Below, in pieces: positions 1 through 6,120 of a DNA stretch of 11,957 nucleotides. Positions within the stretch are counted from its first letter, which is position 1. Each line of letters starts with the position of its first letter. The position numbers and the translations under genes are program-made. The notes beneath the pieces were generated by a model. That model was given only the letters and a program-made list of their open reading frames with translations. It searched no databases and had not been told where the DNA came from. The stretch covers positions 1-11,957 of the forward strand of contig CAAHEK010000130.1 of assembly GCA_900772425.1 (NCBI GenBank), read 5' to 3'. The stretch is from an uncultured Lachnospira sp. Lineage in GTDB: Bacteria > Bacillota > Clostridia > Lachnospirales > Lachnospiraceae.

Positions 1-22
1 GGAAGGTCTCGAACACTCGAAT

Positions 23-47
23 AAAGCTGCCCTTAAAAGACAGCTTT
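23..47. terminator. Hairpin downstream of the small 51-aa gene, possible weak terminator
   Basis: The arms AAAGCTGCC (23-31) and GACAGCTTT (39-47) pair over 9 bp with one wobble pair, around a 7-nt loop. It lies about 35 nt past the stop of the minus-strand gene that ends at 82. The T-rich tail is short on both strands (TTTATT on minus, GTTAGTTT on plus), so it may be a weak or bidirectional terminator. The remaining bases of 1-81 show no gene that I can support. Confidence 0.4.
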
Positions 48-81
48 GTTAGTTTAGCATGGTGAATAAAAAAATGCAATA

Positions 82-237
82 TTATTGATTATCACTTTTG
101 TGCTTTTTGATAATCTCTTCGTATCTTTTCTGGGAAGCGATTTCTTCCTGAGTAAGTTCAGGCTCTACATCTTCCATGTTGTTTAACTGGTCAAGCAAAC
201 CTGCTAAATCGTCTTCATTAATTAAATTCTGTGACAT
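82..237 (-). CDS. Hypothetical small acidic protein, 51 aa
   Basis: An ATG at 235-237 opens a 51-codon frame ending in TAA at 82-84. A Shine-Dalgarno-like TGAGGA lies 5 nt upstream on the minus strand, which supports real translation. The protein begins MSQNLINEDD and has two parts: an acidic N-terminal half rich in Asp, Glu, Asn and Leu (LAGLLDQLNNMEDVEPEL), then a charged helix (about residues 29-47) rich in Glu, Lys, Gln and Arg. It has no signal peptide, membrane segment or Cys/His metal motif, so it should be cytosolic. It lies 70 nt downstream of the marR gene on the same strand with no terminator between, so co-transcription is likely. I do not recognise the family. It could be a small partner or modulator of the regulator, but that is only inferred from position. 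Confidence 0.7.
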   Translation of the reverse strand: MSQNLINEDDLAGLLDQLNNMEDVEPELTQEEIASQKRYEEIIKKHKSDNQ

Positions 238-252
238 AATATCCTCATTTCT

Positions 253-267
253 GCCTGATAATCAGGC
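253..267. repeat. Inverted repeat between marR and the small gene
   Basis: The arms GCCTGAT and ATCAGGC form a perfect 7-bp dyad around one central A. In the minus-strand transcript it would fold just before the Shine-Dalgarno site of the 51-aa gene. No U-tract follows, so it is not an intrinsic terminator. It could be an RNA hairpin that affects processing or translation of the small gene, or a protein-binding dyad. Confidence 0.45.
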
Positions 268-307
268 TGTTATACTTGATATTACTCTGTATTAACGGTG
301 CCGGTGC

Positions 308-751
308 TTACTGAAAGCTTTTAAAGAAGCTGCTAAGCTTAGATATTGCTCCTGTCAGGGCGACAGCTTCATCATCTGTTAACTCAGCGGTAATATGGTT
401 AATCATTTCATTATGGAAATTCTTATGATGATTATATGCAGCAATTCCTTTATCTGTGAGGGATGCATAGACTATACGTCTGTCTTTCTCACCTCTTGTA
501 CGGACAATGTACCCTTTCTTTACAAGACCATTGATACCAACTGTGAGGGTTCCCATAGTAACTCCAAGGTGCTTGGAAATTATGGTCATAGTACGAGGTT
601 CACTTATTCCGACTGCCTCGATTATATGCATATCATTAACTGATATATCCTTAAATTCATCAGTAATAAGTGCCTTTTCCTCAATGTTAAGAATATCATT
701 AAAAAGGTCTACAAGTATTGAATTCAATGAATTATAAATGTCTGCTTTCAC
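308..751 (-). CDS. MarR-family transcriptional regulator, FabT-like
   Basis: This 147-aa protein has the normal MarR length and layout. N- and C-terminal helices (about 1-30 and 104-145) form the dimer interface, and a winged helix-turn-helix sits at about 40-102. The recognition helix is near VTMGTLTVGINGLVKKG (64-80), and the wing holds the conserved D90-R91-R92 followed by LTDKG. The opening residues (SLNSILVDLFNDILNIEEKAL), the GTLT helix and a histidine-rich HHKNFHNEMI stretch resemble FabT-type regulators of fatty acid synthesis as I remember them. That closer assignment is tentative. The start is GTG (749-751): the only nearby upstream ATG (755-757) is followed at once by an in-frame TGA, and GAGGTG lies 6 nt before the GTG. 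The gene is divergent from the lipoprotein and permease cluster and upstream of a small gene. It probably represses itself through the dyad in its promoter; control of the divergent cluster is possible but unproven. Confidence 0.9.
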   Translation of the reverse strand: MKADIYNSLNSILVDLFNDILNIEEKALITDEFKDISVNDMHIIEAVGISEPRTMTIISKHLGVTMGTLTVGINGLVKKGYIVRTRGEKDRRIVYASLTDKGIAAYNHHKNFHNEMINHITAELTDDEAVALTGAISKLSSFFKSFQ

Positions 752-757
752 TCACAT

Positions 758-763
758 CACCTC
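758..763 (-). promoter_or_regulatory. Ribosome binding site that decides the GTG start of marR
   Basis: The minus strand reads GAGGTG here, a strong Shine-Dalgarno match ending 6 nt before GTG (749-751). The alternative ATG at 755-757 runs straight into TGA, so this site fixes the GTG start. Confidence 0.75.
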
Positions 764-780
764 AGCTTATTGTTATATTA

Positions 781-809
781 ATTATATACTAAGTATAGGT
801 AATACGCAA
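781..809 (-). promoter_or_regulatory. marR promoter with overlapping operator-like dyad
   Basis: On the minus strand the -35 box TTGCGT (804-809) is 17 nt from a perfect -10 TATAAT (781-786). A dyad TATACT-A-AGTATA (785-797) covers the end of the -10 box and part of the spacer. MarR proteins commonly bind dyads of this kind in their own promoters, so autorepression is inferred. Transcription should begin near 774, giving a leader of about 22 nt. Confidence 0.7.
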
Positions 810-820
810 CAAAATTAAGA

Positions 821-896
821 TGTCATATGATATATGAATAACATGTCAGATAATTTGAATAAAATGTCGGAAAATATTGACAGAAATATATTGACA
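821..896. repeat. Array of TGTC/GACA motifs upstream of the lipoprotein promoter
   Basis: TGTCA occurs at 821 and 844, TGTCG at 865, and the inverted form TGACA at 878 and 892. The sites ATGTCAGA (843) and ATGTCGGA (864) are 21 nt apart, two turns of the helix. ATATTGACAG is repeated at 875 and 889. The TGTCG and first TGACA form an inverted pair around an AT-rich centre. This is arranged like an activator or repressor binding array, but no known regulator motif is recognised, and part of it coincides with the promoter itself. Confidence 0.4.
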
Positions 897-905
897 GTAT
901 ATAAT
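877..905 (+). promoter_or_regulatory. Consensus promoter of the lipoprotein-permease cluster
   Basis: A perfect TTGACA (877-882) is separated by exactly 17 nt from a perfect TATAAT (900-905). Transcription should start near 912, leaving a leader of about 64 nt. A second TTGACA (891-896) lies in the spacer and is too close to the -10 to act with it. A half-site AGTATA (896-901), shared with the dyad in the marR promoter, overlaps the -10 box. Confidence 0.8.
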
Positions 906-975
906 TAAAAGCGCAAAAAAACAACGCGTGCGGGATTTTAAGTTTGATTTTGAGTAGAATAAAGGGGAGGTTAAT

Positions 976-2172
976 ATGAAGAAAAGATGTATTCTGGCAG
1001 TAATTATCTGCCTGATTTTCTGCTACGGGTGTGGTGGAAAGACGGAGTCTGCAAAGACTGATATAATAGAGAAAGATTTTGAAATTAGTGAATTAAGCTT
1101 TGAAGGAAGAGAAGAGCAGGATCAGCCCTATTGGAATGTCTTTTCGCATCGTTTTGCCAGGGGGGATTATGGATATTATTATATGAACAGGGCTGAAGGG
1201 GGAAATATGATTTATCATATTGATGATGAATCGTATGAGATGATTCCTTTATGCAGTAAGGCTGACTGTAATCATGCAAATCCTAATTGTTATGCATATT
1301 TTGGAGAGTATATTGTTAATTCGGTATGGAGATATAAGGATAATTTATATGTTTTAAAACCGCAATCAGGACAGGTACAGCTTGTACGTGTAAGTCTGGA
1401 TGGTTCTGAAAGGGAAGAACTCTTTGAAATAGGACCGGATGAGGATTCTGTTGCTATATATAATCTTGCATTCTGTAATGACTGTGTGTTCATATATAAT
1501 AGGAGAGGTAATTCAGGAGTAATAGAGAACATACCTGATGTTACATTAAGAATGCGTTCGCTGGACGGTAAAAGGGATGTTAATATATACACAATGAGTG
1601 AGCAGGATTCTGTAATTGATGCAGTTAAAGTATATGAGGATAAGGTGTTTTTTCTGGTAGAGAATATAACCCTGAAAAAGGGAGAAACAGTTAAGCAGAC
1701 AACAGTTAAAGGATTGTATTGTTATGATACAGTAAATAATCAGGTGGGTGAAATCCTTGATAAGAATATAAGTGATTATTCAATTAATACAAAAGACAAT
1801 GTCATGTATTATTATGTAATTAATGAAGGTCTGTATAAATATGATTGTGTAAGTAAAGAGGATAAAAAGATAATGTCTTCAGATGATACATCTGCGTTGT
1901 GTCAGGTTTCATGTGATAATAATAATGTGTATTTAAGTAATGAAAGATGGTCAGTATTTGCAAGGACGCTAAATATAACTCCGTATTTATGGGCGCTTGA
2001 CAAAGAAGGAACAGTTCTTAATACAATAGAAACTGGAAATTATTATACTTATTTTGGTGATGATAAGAATATCTTATTTTCATACATAGCGAAAAAAAAT
2101 AATTATTATAATCCGGCATATATAAAAAAGACTGACATAACCACAGCAGAGACATGGGTAGATATAGAGTAA
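976..2172 (+). CDS. Lipoprotein with C-x4-C-x-H-x4-C motif, probable beta-propeller-like fold
   Basis: This 398-aa protein starts MKKRC and has a hydrophobic signal segment (5-18) ending at a lipobox-like CYGC with Cys19 as the expected lipid-bearing residue, so it should be anchored outside the membrane. GGGGAGG lies 5 nt before the ATG. Residues 93-105 hold Cys93, Cys98, His100 and Cys105 in the pattern C-x4-C-x-H-x4-C, preceded by MIPL and followed by YAYF. I associate this signature with a family of clostridial lipoproteins. It could bind a metal or form disulfides. The rest alternates short hydrophobic beta strands with polar turns (for example NLYVLKPQSGQVQLVRVSLDG and KVFFLVENIT), which suggests a WD40- or TolB-like propeller, but no enzyme motif is seen. 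It opens a three-gene cluster with another lipoprotein and an ABC-2-like permease. The exact function is unknown; sensing or exporter accessory roles are guesses. Confidence 0.85.
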   Translation: MKKRCILAVIICLIFCYGCGGKTESAKTDIIEKDFEISELSFEGREEQDQPYWNVFSHRFARGDYGYYYMNRAEGGNMIYHIDDESYEMIPLCSKADCNHANPNCYAYFGEYIVNSVWRYKDNLYVLKPQSGQVQLVRVSLDGSEREELFEIGPDEDSVAIYNLAFCNDCVFIYNRRGNSGVIENIPDVTLRMRSLDGKRDVNIYTMSEQDSVIDAVKVYEDKVFFLVENITLKKGETVKQTTVKGLYCYDTVNNQVGEILDKNISDYSINTKDNVMYYYVINEGLYKYDCVSKEDKKIMSSDDTSALCQVSCDNNNVYLSNERWSVFARTLNITPYLWALDKEGTVLNTIETGNYYTYFGDDKNILFSYIAKKNNYYNPAYIKKTDITTAETWVDIE

Positions 2173-2191
2173 ATAATATTAATATTATTTA
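2170..2191. repeat. Perfect 22-bp A/T-only palindrome at the lipoprotein stop codon
   Basis: From the TAA stop (2170-2172) to 2191 the sequence is a perfect palindrome made only of A and T. An RNA hairpin from it would be weak and it lacks the GC stem of a terminator. It may affect RNA decay between the two lipoprotein genes, or may be chance in AT-rich DNA. Confidence 0.4.
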
Positions 2192-2250
2192 AAGCATCAA
2201 GGTAAAGGGATAATGGAAAATTAATTAAATGTAGAAGTGGAGGGGTTGAA

Positions 2251-2700
2251 ATGAAAAAGTGTATTTATGCATTTGTTGTACTGTCGATAATGTTCTTTAC
2301 ATTTACAGGCTGTGTTGGTTCATCGAGAGAAGATGAACCTCTCTTTAAAGCATTGTATGATTATGAGGGTGGTGAAGATGCTGTAAAGTCAAAAGGAAAT
2401 TTTACATGTATAAGATCAGATAATGAAGAAAGACGAGCATCTGACGAGTTGTGTAACAGAATTGTTGAGATTTTTAATGGAAAGACATTTCAGGTTGGCG
2501 ATGTTATCAATCTTAAGTCTGAGTTAGGGGATTTATTTGAAGAAAGTAAGATATCAAATGTAAGACTCTCACTGAAGAGGATATTTAAAGACGATGGAAA
2601 TGATAAAGAGATAATAAATGTTAATGCCAGAGCTTATTTAGAAGTATCATATACAGAAGATAAGATAGTTTTTACTGTAACAGAATATCATAACTGGTAA
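2251..2700 (+). CDS. Small lipoprotein of unknown function, 149 aa
   Basis: The N-terminus MKKCIYAFVV continues into a hydrophobic segment and a clear lipobox FTGC, with Cys21 as the lipidation site, so the mature protein of about 129 residues should sit outside the membrane. GGAGGGG (2239-2245) lies 5 nt before the ATG, a very good ribosome site. The mature part is polar and charged: a helical region (about 38-75) followed by residues that read as several beta strands (NVRLSLKRIF, INVNARAYLEVSYTEDKIVFTVTEYHNW). I recognise no family. It lies 78 nt after the larger lipoprotein and 25 nt before the permease gene without a clear terminator, so all three are probably one operon. It may be an accessory or substrate-side component of that membrane protein; this rests only on position. 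Confidence 0.82.
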   Translation: MKKCIYAFVVLSIMFFTFTGCVGSSREDEPLFKALYDYEGGEDAVKSKGNFTCIRSDNEERRASDELCNRIVEIFNGKTFQVGDVINLKSELGDLFEESKISNVRLSLKRIFKDDGNDKEIINVNARAYLEVSYTEDKIVFTVTEYHNW

Positions 2701-2725
2701 TTAATAAAAGAGGGCGTTAAACAGA

Positions 2726-4744
2726 ATGGAGATTAGGAAGCTTTTTAACAGAAAGACAATTGTTATATTCTGTTTTGCACTGCTTACTAATATTATAATG
2801 TTTATATTTTATGCAACAGGTAGTGGCAGTATAAGTAACCATTTGGAGGATTTTAATAATTATAAGGCTTTAATACAGGAATATAGGGATGCACCTATAC
2901 AGCAGGCAATAGATAGTGTAAAGGATACAGGGCTTATTAAAAAGGATAATAATTACAAAGCAATATATAATAAGCTGAATTACATTAATGAATATCATAA
3001 TAGTATCGTAAACATTTCACAAAATGCTGAAAAATTAAAGAACAGCCGAATATTCTCCAACAGAAGAGGATTTGCATATAAGAATATTATAAAAACATCA
3101 AATGCATATAAGGTACTTGAGAATTTAGAACTTGGGCTTGATAATGATGTTGCAGTTGGTAAGATTGCAGAATACTATTATATTTATATTATTAGTTTTT
3201 TATTTATGACTGTAATAATAAATGTAATATATGAAGACAGAAATAATGGAATGTGGCAGATTGTTTATGCAGGGAAATATGGAAGGTTAAAGTTAGGGTT
3301 TAACAGGCTGTTCACGGTAATGGCGGTATTATTTGTTACAGAATTGACTTTATATATGTCATCTGTAGTAACGGCACTTTTTATGTATGGAGGAATTGAA
3401 GATTTATTCAATCCGATACAGACGATAGAAGCGTTTAAGGATTGTACATTTGTTATTAATAAATTGGAATTCCTTGTGATTAATTTTATATTGTCATATG
3501 TTTCTATACTTACGCTTGTTTTATTTGTGTTTGTGTTGACAACATTGTTTAGAAATAAGAAAAATGTAGTTATATGTCTTGTAGCATTATTTATCATAGA
3601 ATACCTTCTGTATAGCAGAATAGAGATACAAAGTATATATAGAGGATTTAAAATAATTAATGTTTTTAATATTTTTAAGATGGGCAATATATGTATGCAT
3701 TATGCAAATATAGGAATTGCAGGACTTGTAATTAATGTAATGGTTGTGCTTATTGTATCAATGGCAGCTATTATATTGGTGTTTTCGGCAGTATCATGTG
3801 TAGCAAACGGTATAATGCGCCCATGCAGAAAAGCGTACAAGAAGAACAAAATAGTAGAAGCAGCAGGAAAGAAAAAGCAGCAGATGATTATGTGCATGCC
3901 TGTAACATTTAAAGAGGTATATAAGCTTGTATTTTCAGGTAAAGGTGTGTGGGTGCTTATTGCATTAATAATAGGTTCATGGTATTTCAGCTCAATGGAC
4001 AAAATGACATTTACAGATACGCAGAAGGATTATGACCAGATATATGAAAGCTATGGTGGAGCAGACTATTCGGAAATAGAAAGGCGTGTAGGAGAACAGA
4101 CAGAGAAATTAAAGATAGTGAAACAGAAGATGGAATCTGCGAAAGAAGGCTATGATAACGGAAGTGTTGGTCTTATGGAGTATTATATTCTTGTTGATAA
4201 TTATAAAATGGAATCAGAAAATTTGAGCAAATGGACAGAGTTTATTAACAAGATAAGCTATATTAAACAGATAAAGCAGGATAAGGATATAGATTGTTAT
4301 CTTATTTCCGACAGAGGATATGAACAGATAATAGGTAAATCTTCATATAAACGCGAGGGATTTGTTTTTGGAATTCTGATTATTGCAGTATTCCTGATTA
4401 ATTTAGGAACGTTCTGGATAGAAAAATCTTCAGGCATGAACAATATTATAGGAAGTGTCAGAAGAAGAGACTCATGGCTTGATGCAAGAAAACTTGCAGC
4501 AGCTTTTATTGTTACCGTAATTATGTTTATTGTTACATATTTTATTGAATATAATTTTCTTGCCAGATATTATGGAATGCCTTATCTGAACGCGCCTGTA
4601 CAGAGTCTGTCTTTTATGTCAGATATAAATATCAGGGTTACAATATCAGGATGGATTGCCATCACTTTAGCTGTTAAATTTATAGCATGTATGGTTTCCA
4701 TGGGACTGTCTTTTCTTATTTCTAAATTTTTTAGCAGAAAGTGA
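2726..4744 (+). CDS. ABC-2-like permease with two tandem modules, second module shortened
   Basis: This 672-aa integral membrane protein has about ten predicted membrane segments. Module 1 has six: near 11-31, 150-169, 195-221, 248-275, 279-296 and 328-357, with a large extracytoplasmic domain between the first two. Module 2 has only four: near 407-422, 545-565, 588-610 and 638-668, again with a charged, coiled-coil-like domain (about 425-540) after the first. The segments YEDRNNGMWQI (169-179) and WIEKSSGMNNII (564-575) sit at matching places and resemble the cytoplasmic helix after the second segment of ABC-2 permeases. By comparison with module 1, module 2 stops at FFSRK where the last two segments should follow. 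No ATP-binding gene lies in the window, although ABC-2 permeases need one. The Shine-Dalgarno AAAGAGGG is 11 nt before the ATG, rather far. Codons are rich in ATA and TTA. It may export or remodel an envelope substrate using an ATPase encoded elsewhere, or be a decaying transporter. Confidence 0.8.
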   Translation: MEIRKLFNRKTIVIFCFALLTNIIMFIFYATGSGSISNHLEDFNNYKALIQEYRDAPIQQAIDSVKDTGLIKKDNNYKAIYNKLNYINEYHNSIVNISQNAEKLKNSRIFSNRRGFAYKNIIKTSNAYKVLENLELGLDNDVAVGKIAEYYYIYIISFLFMTVIINVIYEDRNNGMWQIVYAGKYGRLKLGFNRLFTVMAVLFVTELTLYMSSVVTALFMYGGIEDLFNPIQTIEAFKDCTFVINKLEFLVINFILSYVSILTLVLFVFVLTTLFRNKKNVVICLVALFIIEYLLYSRIEIQSIYRGFKIINVFNIFKMGNICMHYANIGIAGLVINVMVVLIVSMAAIILVFSAVSCVANGIMRPCRKAYKKNKIVEAAGKKKQQMIMCMPVTFKEVYKLVFSGKGVWVLIALIIGSWYFSSMDKMTFTDTQKDYDQIYESYGGADYSEIERRVGEQTEKLKIVKQKMESAKEGYDNGSVGLMEYYILVDNYKMESENLSKWTEFINKISYIKQIKQDKDIDCYLISDRGYEQIIGKSSYKREGFVFGILIIAVFLINLGTFWIEKSSGMNNIIGSVRRRDSWLDARKLAAAFIVTVIMFIVTYFIEYNFLARYYGMPYLNAPVQSLSFMSDINIRVTISGWIAITLAVKFIACMVSMGLSFLISKFFSRK

Positions 4745-4771
4745 AACAAATTTTTTGGCAGAAGATGAAAC
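4724..4771 (+). repeat. 24-bp tandem duplication over the permease stop codon
   Basis: Two adjacent 24-bp units (4724-4747 and 4748-4771) match at 21 of 24 positions. Each begins AAATTTTTT and ends GAAAC, and each carries an in-frame TGA; the first TGA is the permease stop (4742-4744). A partial third start, AAAT, follows. Slippage duplication or a scar of a deletion are both possible. Confidence 0.8.
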
Positions 4772-4778
4772 AAATCCA

Positions 4779-4808
4779 TTGAAGAATTGTAAGATTTGAT
4801 GTTATAAT
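4779..4808 (+). promoter_or_regulatory. Extended -10 promoter of the sugar kinase gene
   Basis: A perfect TATAAT (4803-4808) is preceded by TG at 4800-4801, forming the extended -10 pattern TGTTATAAT. A modest -35 candidate TTGAAG (4779-4784) stands 18 nt upstream. Transcription would start near 4815, giving a leader of about 57 nt. No convincing terminator for the preceding permease gene is seen; a 4-bp hairpin at 4815-4828 is too weak. Confidence 0.6.
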
Positions 4809-4871
4809 AACCTAGGTATATTTTTACCATGTTTATTATGCGTGTTTTACTAAACGGAATGGAGGCTTACG

Positions 4872-5885
4872 ATGAAGTTTATAGCAATTGGAGAGCTGAT
4901 GTTAAGATTATCTCCACCTAACTATGAAAAGATAGTTACTACACATGATTTTCGTGTTAATTATGGTGGAGCTGAAGCGAATGTAGCAGTTTCATTAGCT
5001 AACCTTGGAATAGATTCTACATTTTTTACAGTATTACCTAATACAGACTTAGGGAAGTCTACAATCAACTATCTCAAGTCAAATGATGTGCATACAAAGC
5101 ATATTATCAAGGCAGATGGAAGAATGGGTATATATTATCTTGAGGAAGGTGTTTCGGTAAGACCTTCACAGGTAATATATGACAGAGGAAGTTCTGCTTT
5201 TGCAGAGTATGATTATAAGGATGTTGATTTTGAAGATATTCTTAAGGATTATGACTGGCTTCATCTTAGCGGAATAACTCCTGCACTTTCATATAATTGC
5301 AGAAGACTTATAGACAGAGCTGTTAAGGCTGCCAAGAAGCTTGGACTTACAGTAAGTTTTGACCCTAACTTCAGAAGTACTTTATGGTCTTTTGAAACAG
5401 CAAGAGATGTATTAAGCAAGTATCTTCCATATGTAGATGTACTTATTGGTATAGAGCCTATTCATGTATATAATGAAGATGGAACAGATGTTAAAGACGG
5501 TCTTACAATGGATCCTTCTTTTAAGGATATGGACAGAGTATTTAAGGCAATTGATGCACAGTACCATATGAAGGCAATTGCAAGAACAGTAAGATATGTA
5601 CATTCAGGAAGTAATAACTCACTTAAAGCATTTTATTATACTAATGGTGAAACATATGAAAGCAAGACAATCAACTTTGAGATTGTAGACAGAGTTGGTG
5701 GTGGTGATGCATTTTCATCAGGTCTTATATATGCGTTAATGGATAATATGTCACCTGAAGATACTGTTAACTTTGCGGTAGCATCATCAGTAATGAAGCA
5801 TGCTATACGAGGCGATACTAATATCACAAGTGTTGAACAGATTAAGAGACTTATGCAGAATTCATCATTTGATGTTCAGAGATAA
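4872..5885 (+). CDS. kdgK: PfkB-family sugar kinase, probable 2-keto-3-deoxygluconate kinase
   Basis: This 337-aa protein has the usual length of PfkB/ribokinase-family enzymes. The N-terminal strand MKFIAIGELMLRL leads to the family glycine motif GGAEANVAVSLANLG (32-46), used in sugar binding. The C-terminal signature is DRVGGGDAFSSGL (273-285), with the expected catalytic base Asp279 and the GGGD anion hole. Other marks include SFDPNFRSTLW, typical of KDG kinases. The likely reaction is ATP-dependent phosphorylation of 2-keto-3-deoxygluconate to the 6-phosphate in the cytosol, which feeds hexuronate (pectin) degradation through KDPG aldolase. No aldolase or uronate gene lies beside it, so fructokinase or another PfkB substrate cannot be excluded. 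GGAGG (4861-4865) lies 6 nt before the ATG. The gene is transcribed alone, from its own promoter to a strong terminator. Confidence 0.85.
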   Translation: MKFIAIGELMLRLSPPNYEKIVTTHDFRVNYGGAEANVAVSLANLGIDSTFFTVLPNTDLGKSTINYLKSNDVHTKHIIKADGRMGIYYLEEGVSVRPSQVIYDRGSSAFAEYDYKDVDFEDILKDYDWLHLSGITPALSYNCRRLIDRAVKAAKKLGLTVSFDPNFRSTLWSFETARDVLSKYLPYVDVLIGIEPIHVYNEDGTDVKDGLTMDPSFKDMDRVFKAIDAQYHMKAIARTVRYVHSGSNNSLKAFYYTNGETYESKTINFEIVDRVGGGDAFSSGLIYALMDNMSPEDTVNFAVASSVMKHAIRGDTNITSVEQIKRLMQNSSFDVQR

Positions 5886-5927
5886 GGTTATATTTAAGAT
5901 TAAATTTAGAATATATATATATTTATT

Positions 5928-5977
5928 GGGGCTGATATTTTACTGGTTTTATTCGTTAAGGTGTCAGCTCCATTTTT
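5928..5977 (+). terminator. Intrinsic terminator after the sugar kinase gene
   Basis: A 15-bp stem pairs 5928-5942 (beginning GGGGCTGA) with 5957-5971 (ending TCAGCTCC), including a few G-U pairs, around a 14-nt loop, and is followed by ATTTTT (5972-5977). It starts 42 nt after the stop codon and should end the kinase transcript before the degV promoter. Confidence 0.85.
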
Positions 5978-6032
5978 ATGCTATAAAAACATGTAGTAAT
6001 GCACTATATATAAAACGGAATAAAAATAACAC

Positions 6033-6061
6033 TTGACATGGTATTCGATACTACATATAAT
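6033..6061 (+). promoter_or_regulatory. degV promoter with dyad in the spacer
   Basis: A perfect TTGACA (6033-6038) is 17 nt from a perfect TATAAT (6056-6061). The spacer holds an imperfect 15-bp dyad TGGTAT-TCG-ATACTA (6039-6053), which would block polymerase if bound by a repressor. Transcription should start near 6068. Confidence 0.8.
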
Positions 6062-6104
6062 CAACATAAAAGACATGAGCACTTATATAATATAGTATGT
6101 CTGG

Positions 6105-6110
6105 AAAAGG
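6105..6110 (+). promoter_or_regulatory. Ribosome binding site that favours the later degV start
   Basis: AAAAGG (6105-6110), continuing into AATGGAAGG, lies about 10 nt before ATG 6121. The in-frame ATG at 6097 has only AT-rich sequence upstream and no such site, and ATG 6112 is too close to AAAAGG. Confidence 0.55.
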
Positions 6111-6120
6111 AATGGAAGGT

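Noticed and set aside
1..22. CTCGAACACTCGA stretch resembling the T-arm of a tRNA
   Set aside because: The arms do not form a 5-bp stem around a 7-nt loop of the right type on either strand, and no acceptor or anticodon arm is present in the window.
821..905. TGTC/GACA array as a CRISPR or other direct-repeat array
   Set aside because: The repeated units are only 5 to 10 bases, mix both orientations and have no spacer-repeat regularity.
3265..3687. A 140-codon minus-strand frame inside the permease gene
   Set aside because: It is antisense to an AT-rich membrane-protein gene, which easily yields open frames; the plus-strand reading has clear membrane segments and a supported start.
4815..4828. 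GGTA...TACC hairpin as a terminator for the permease operon
   Set aside because: The stem has only 4 bp and lies downstream of the kinase -10 box, so it is not a credible terminator.
5800..6036. A 78-codon plus-strand open frame overlapping the end of the sugar kinase gene
   Set aside because: It starts inside the kinase gene in another frame, runs through the kinase terminator, and has no ribosome site or recognisable domain.
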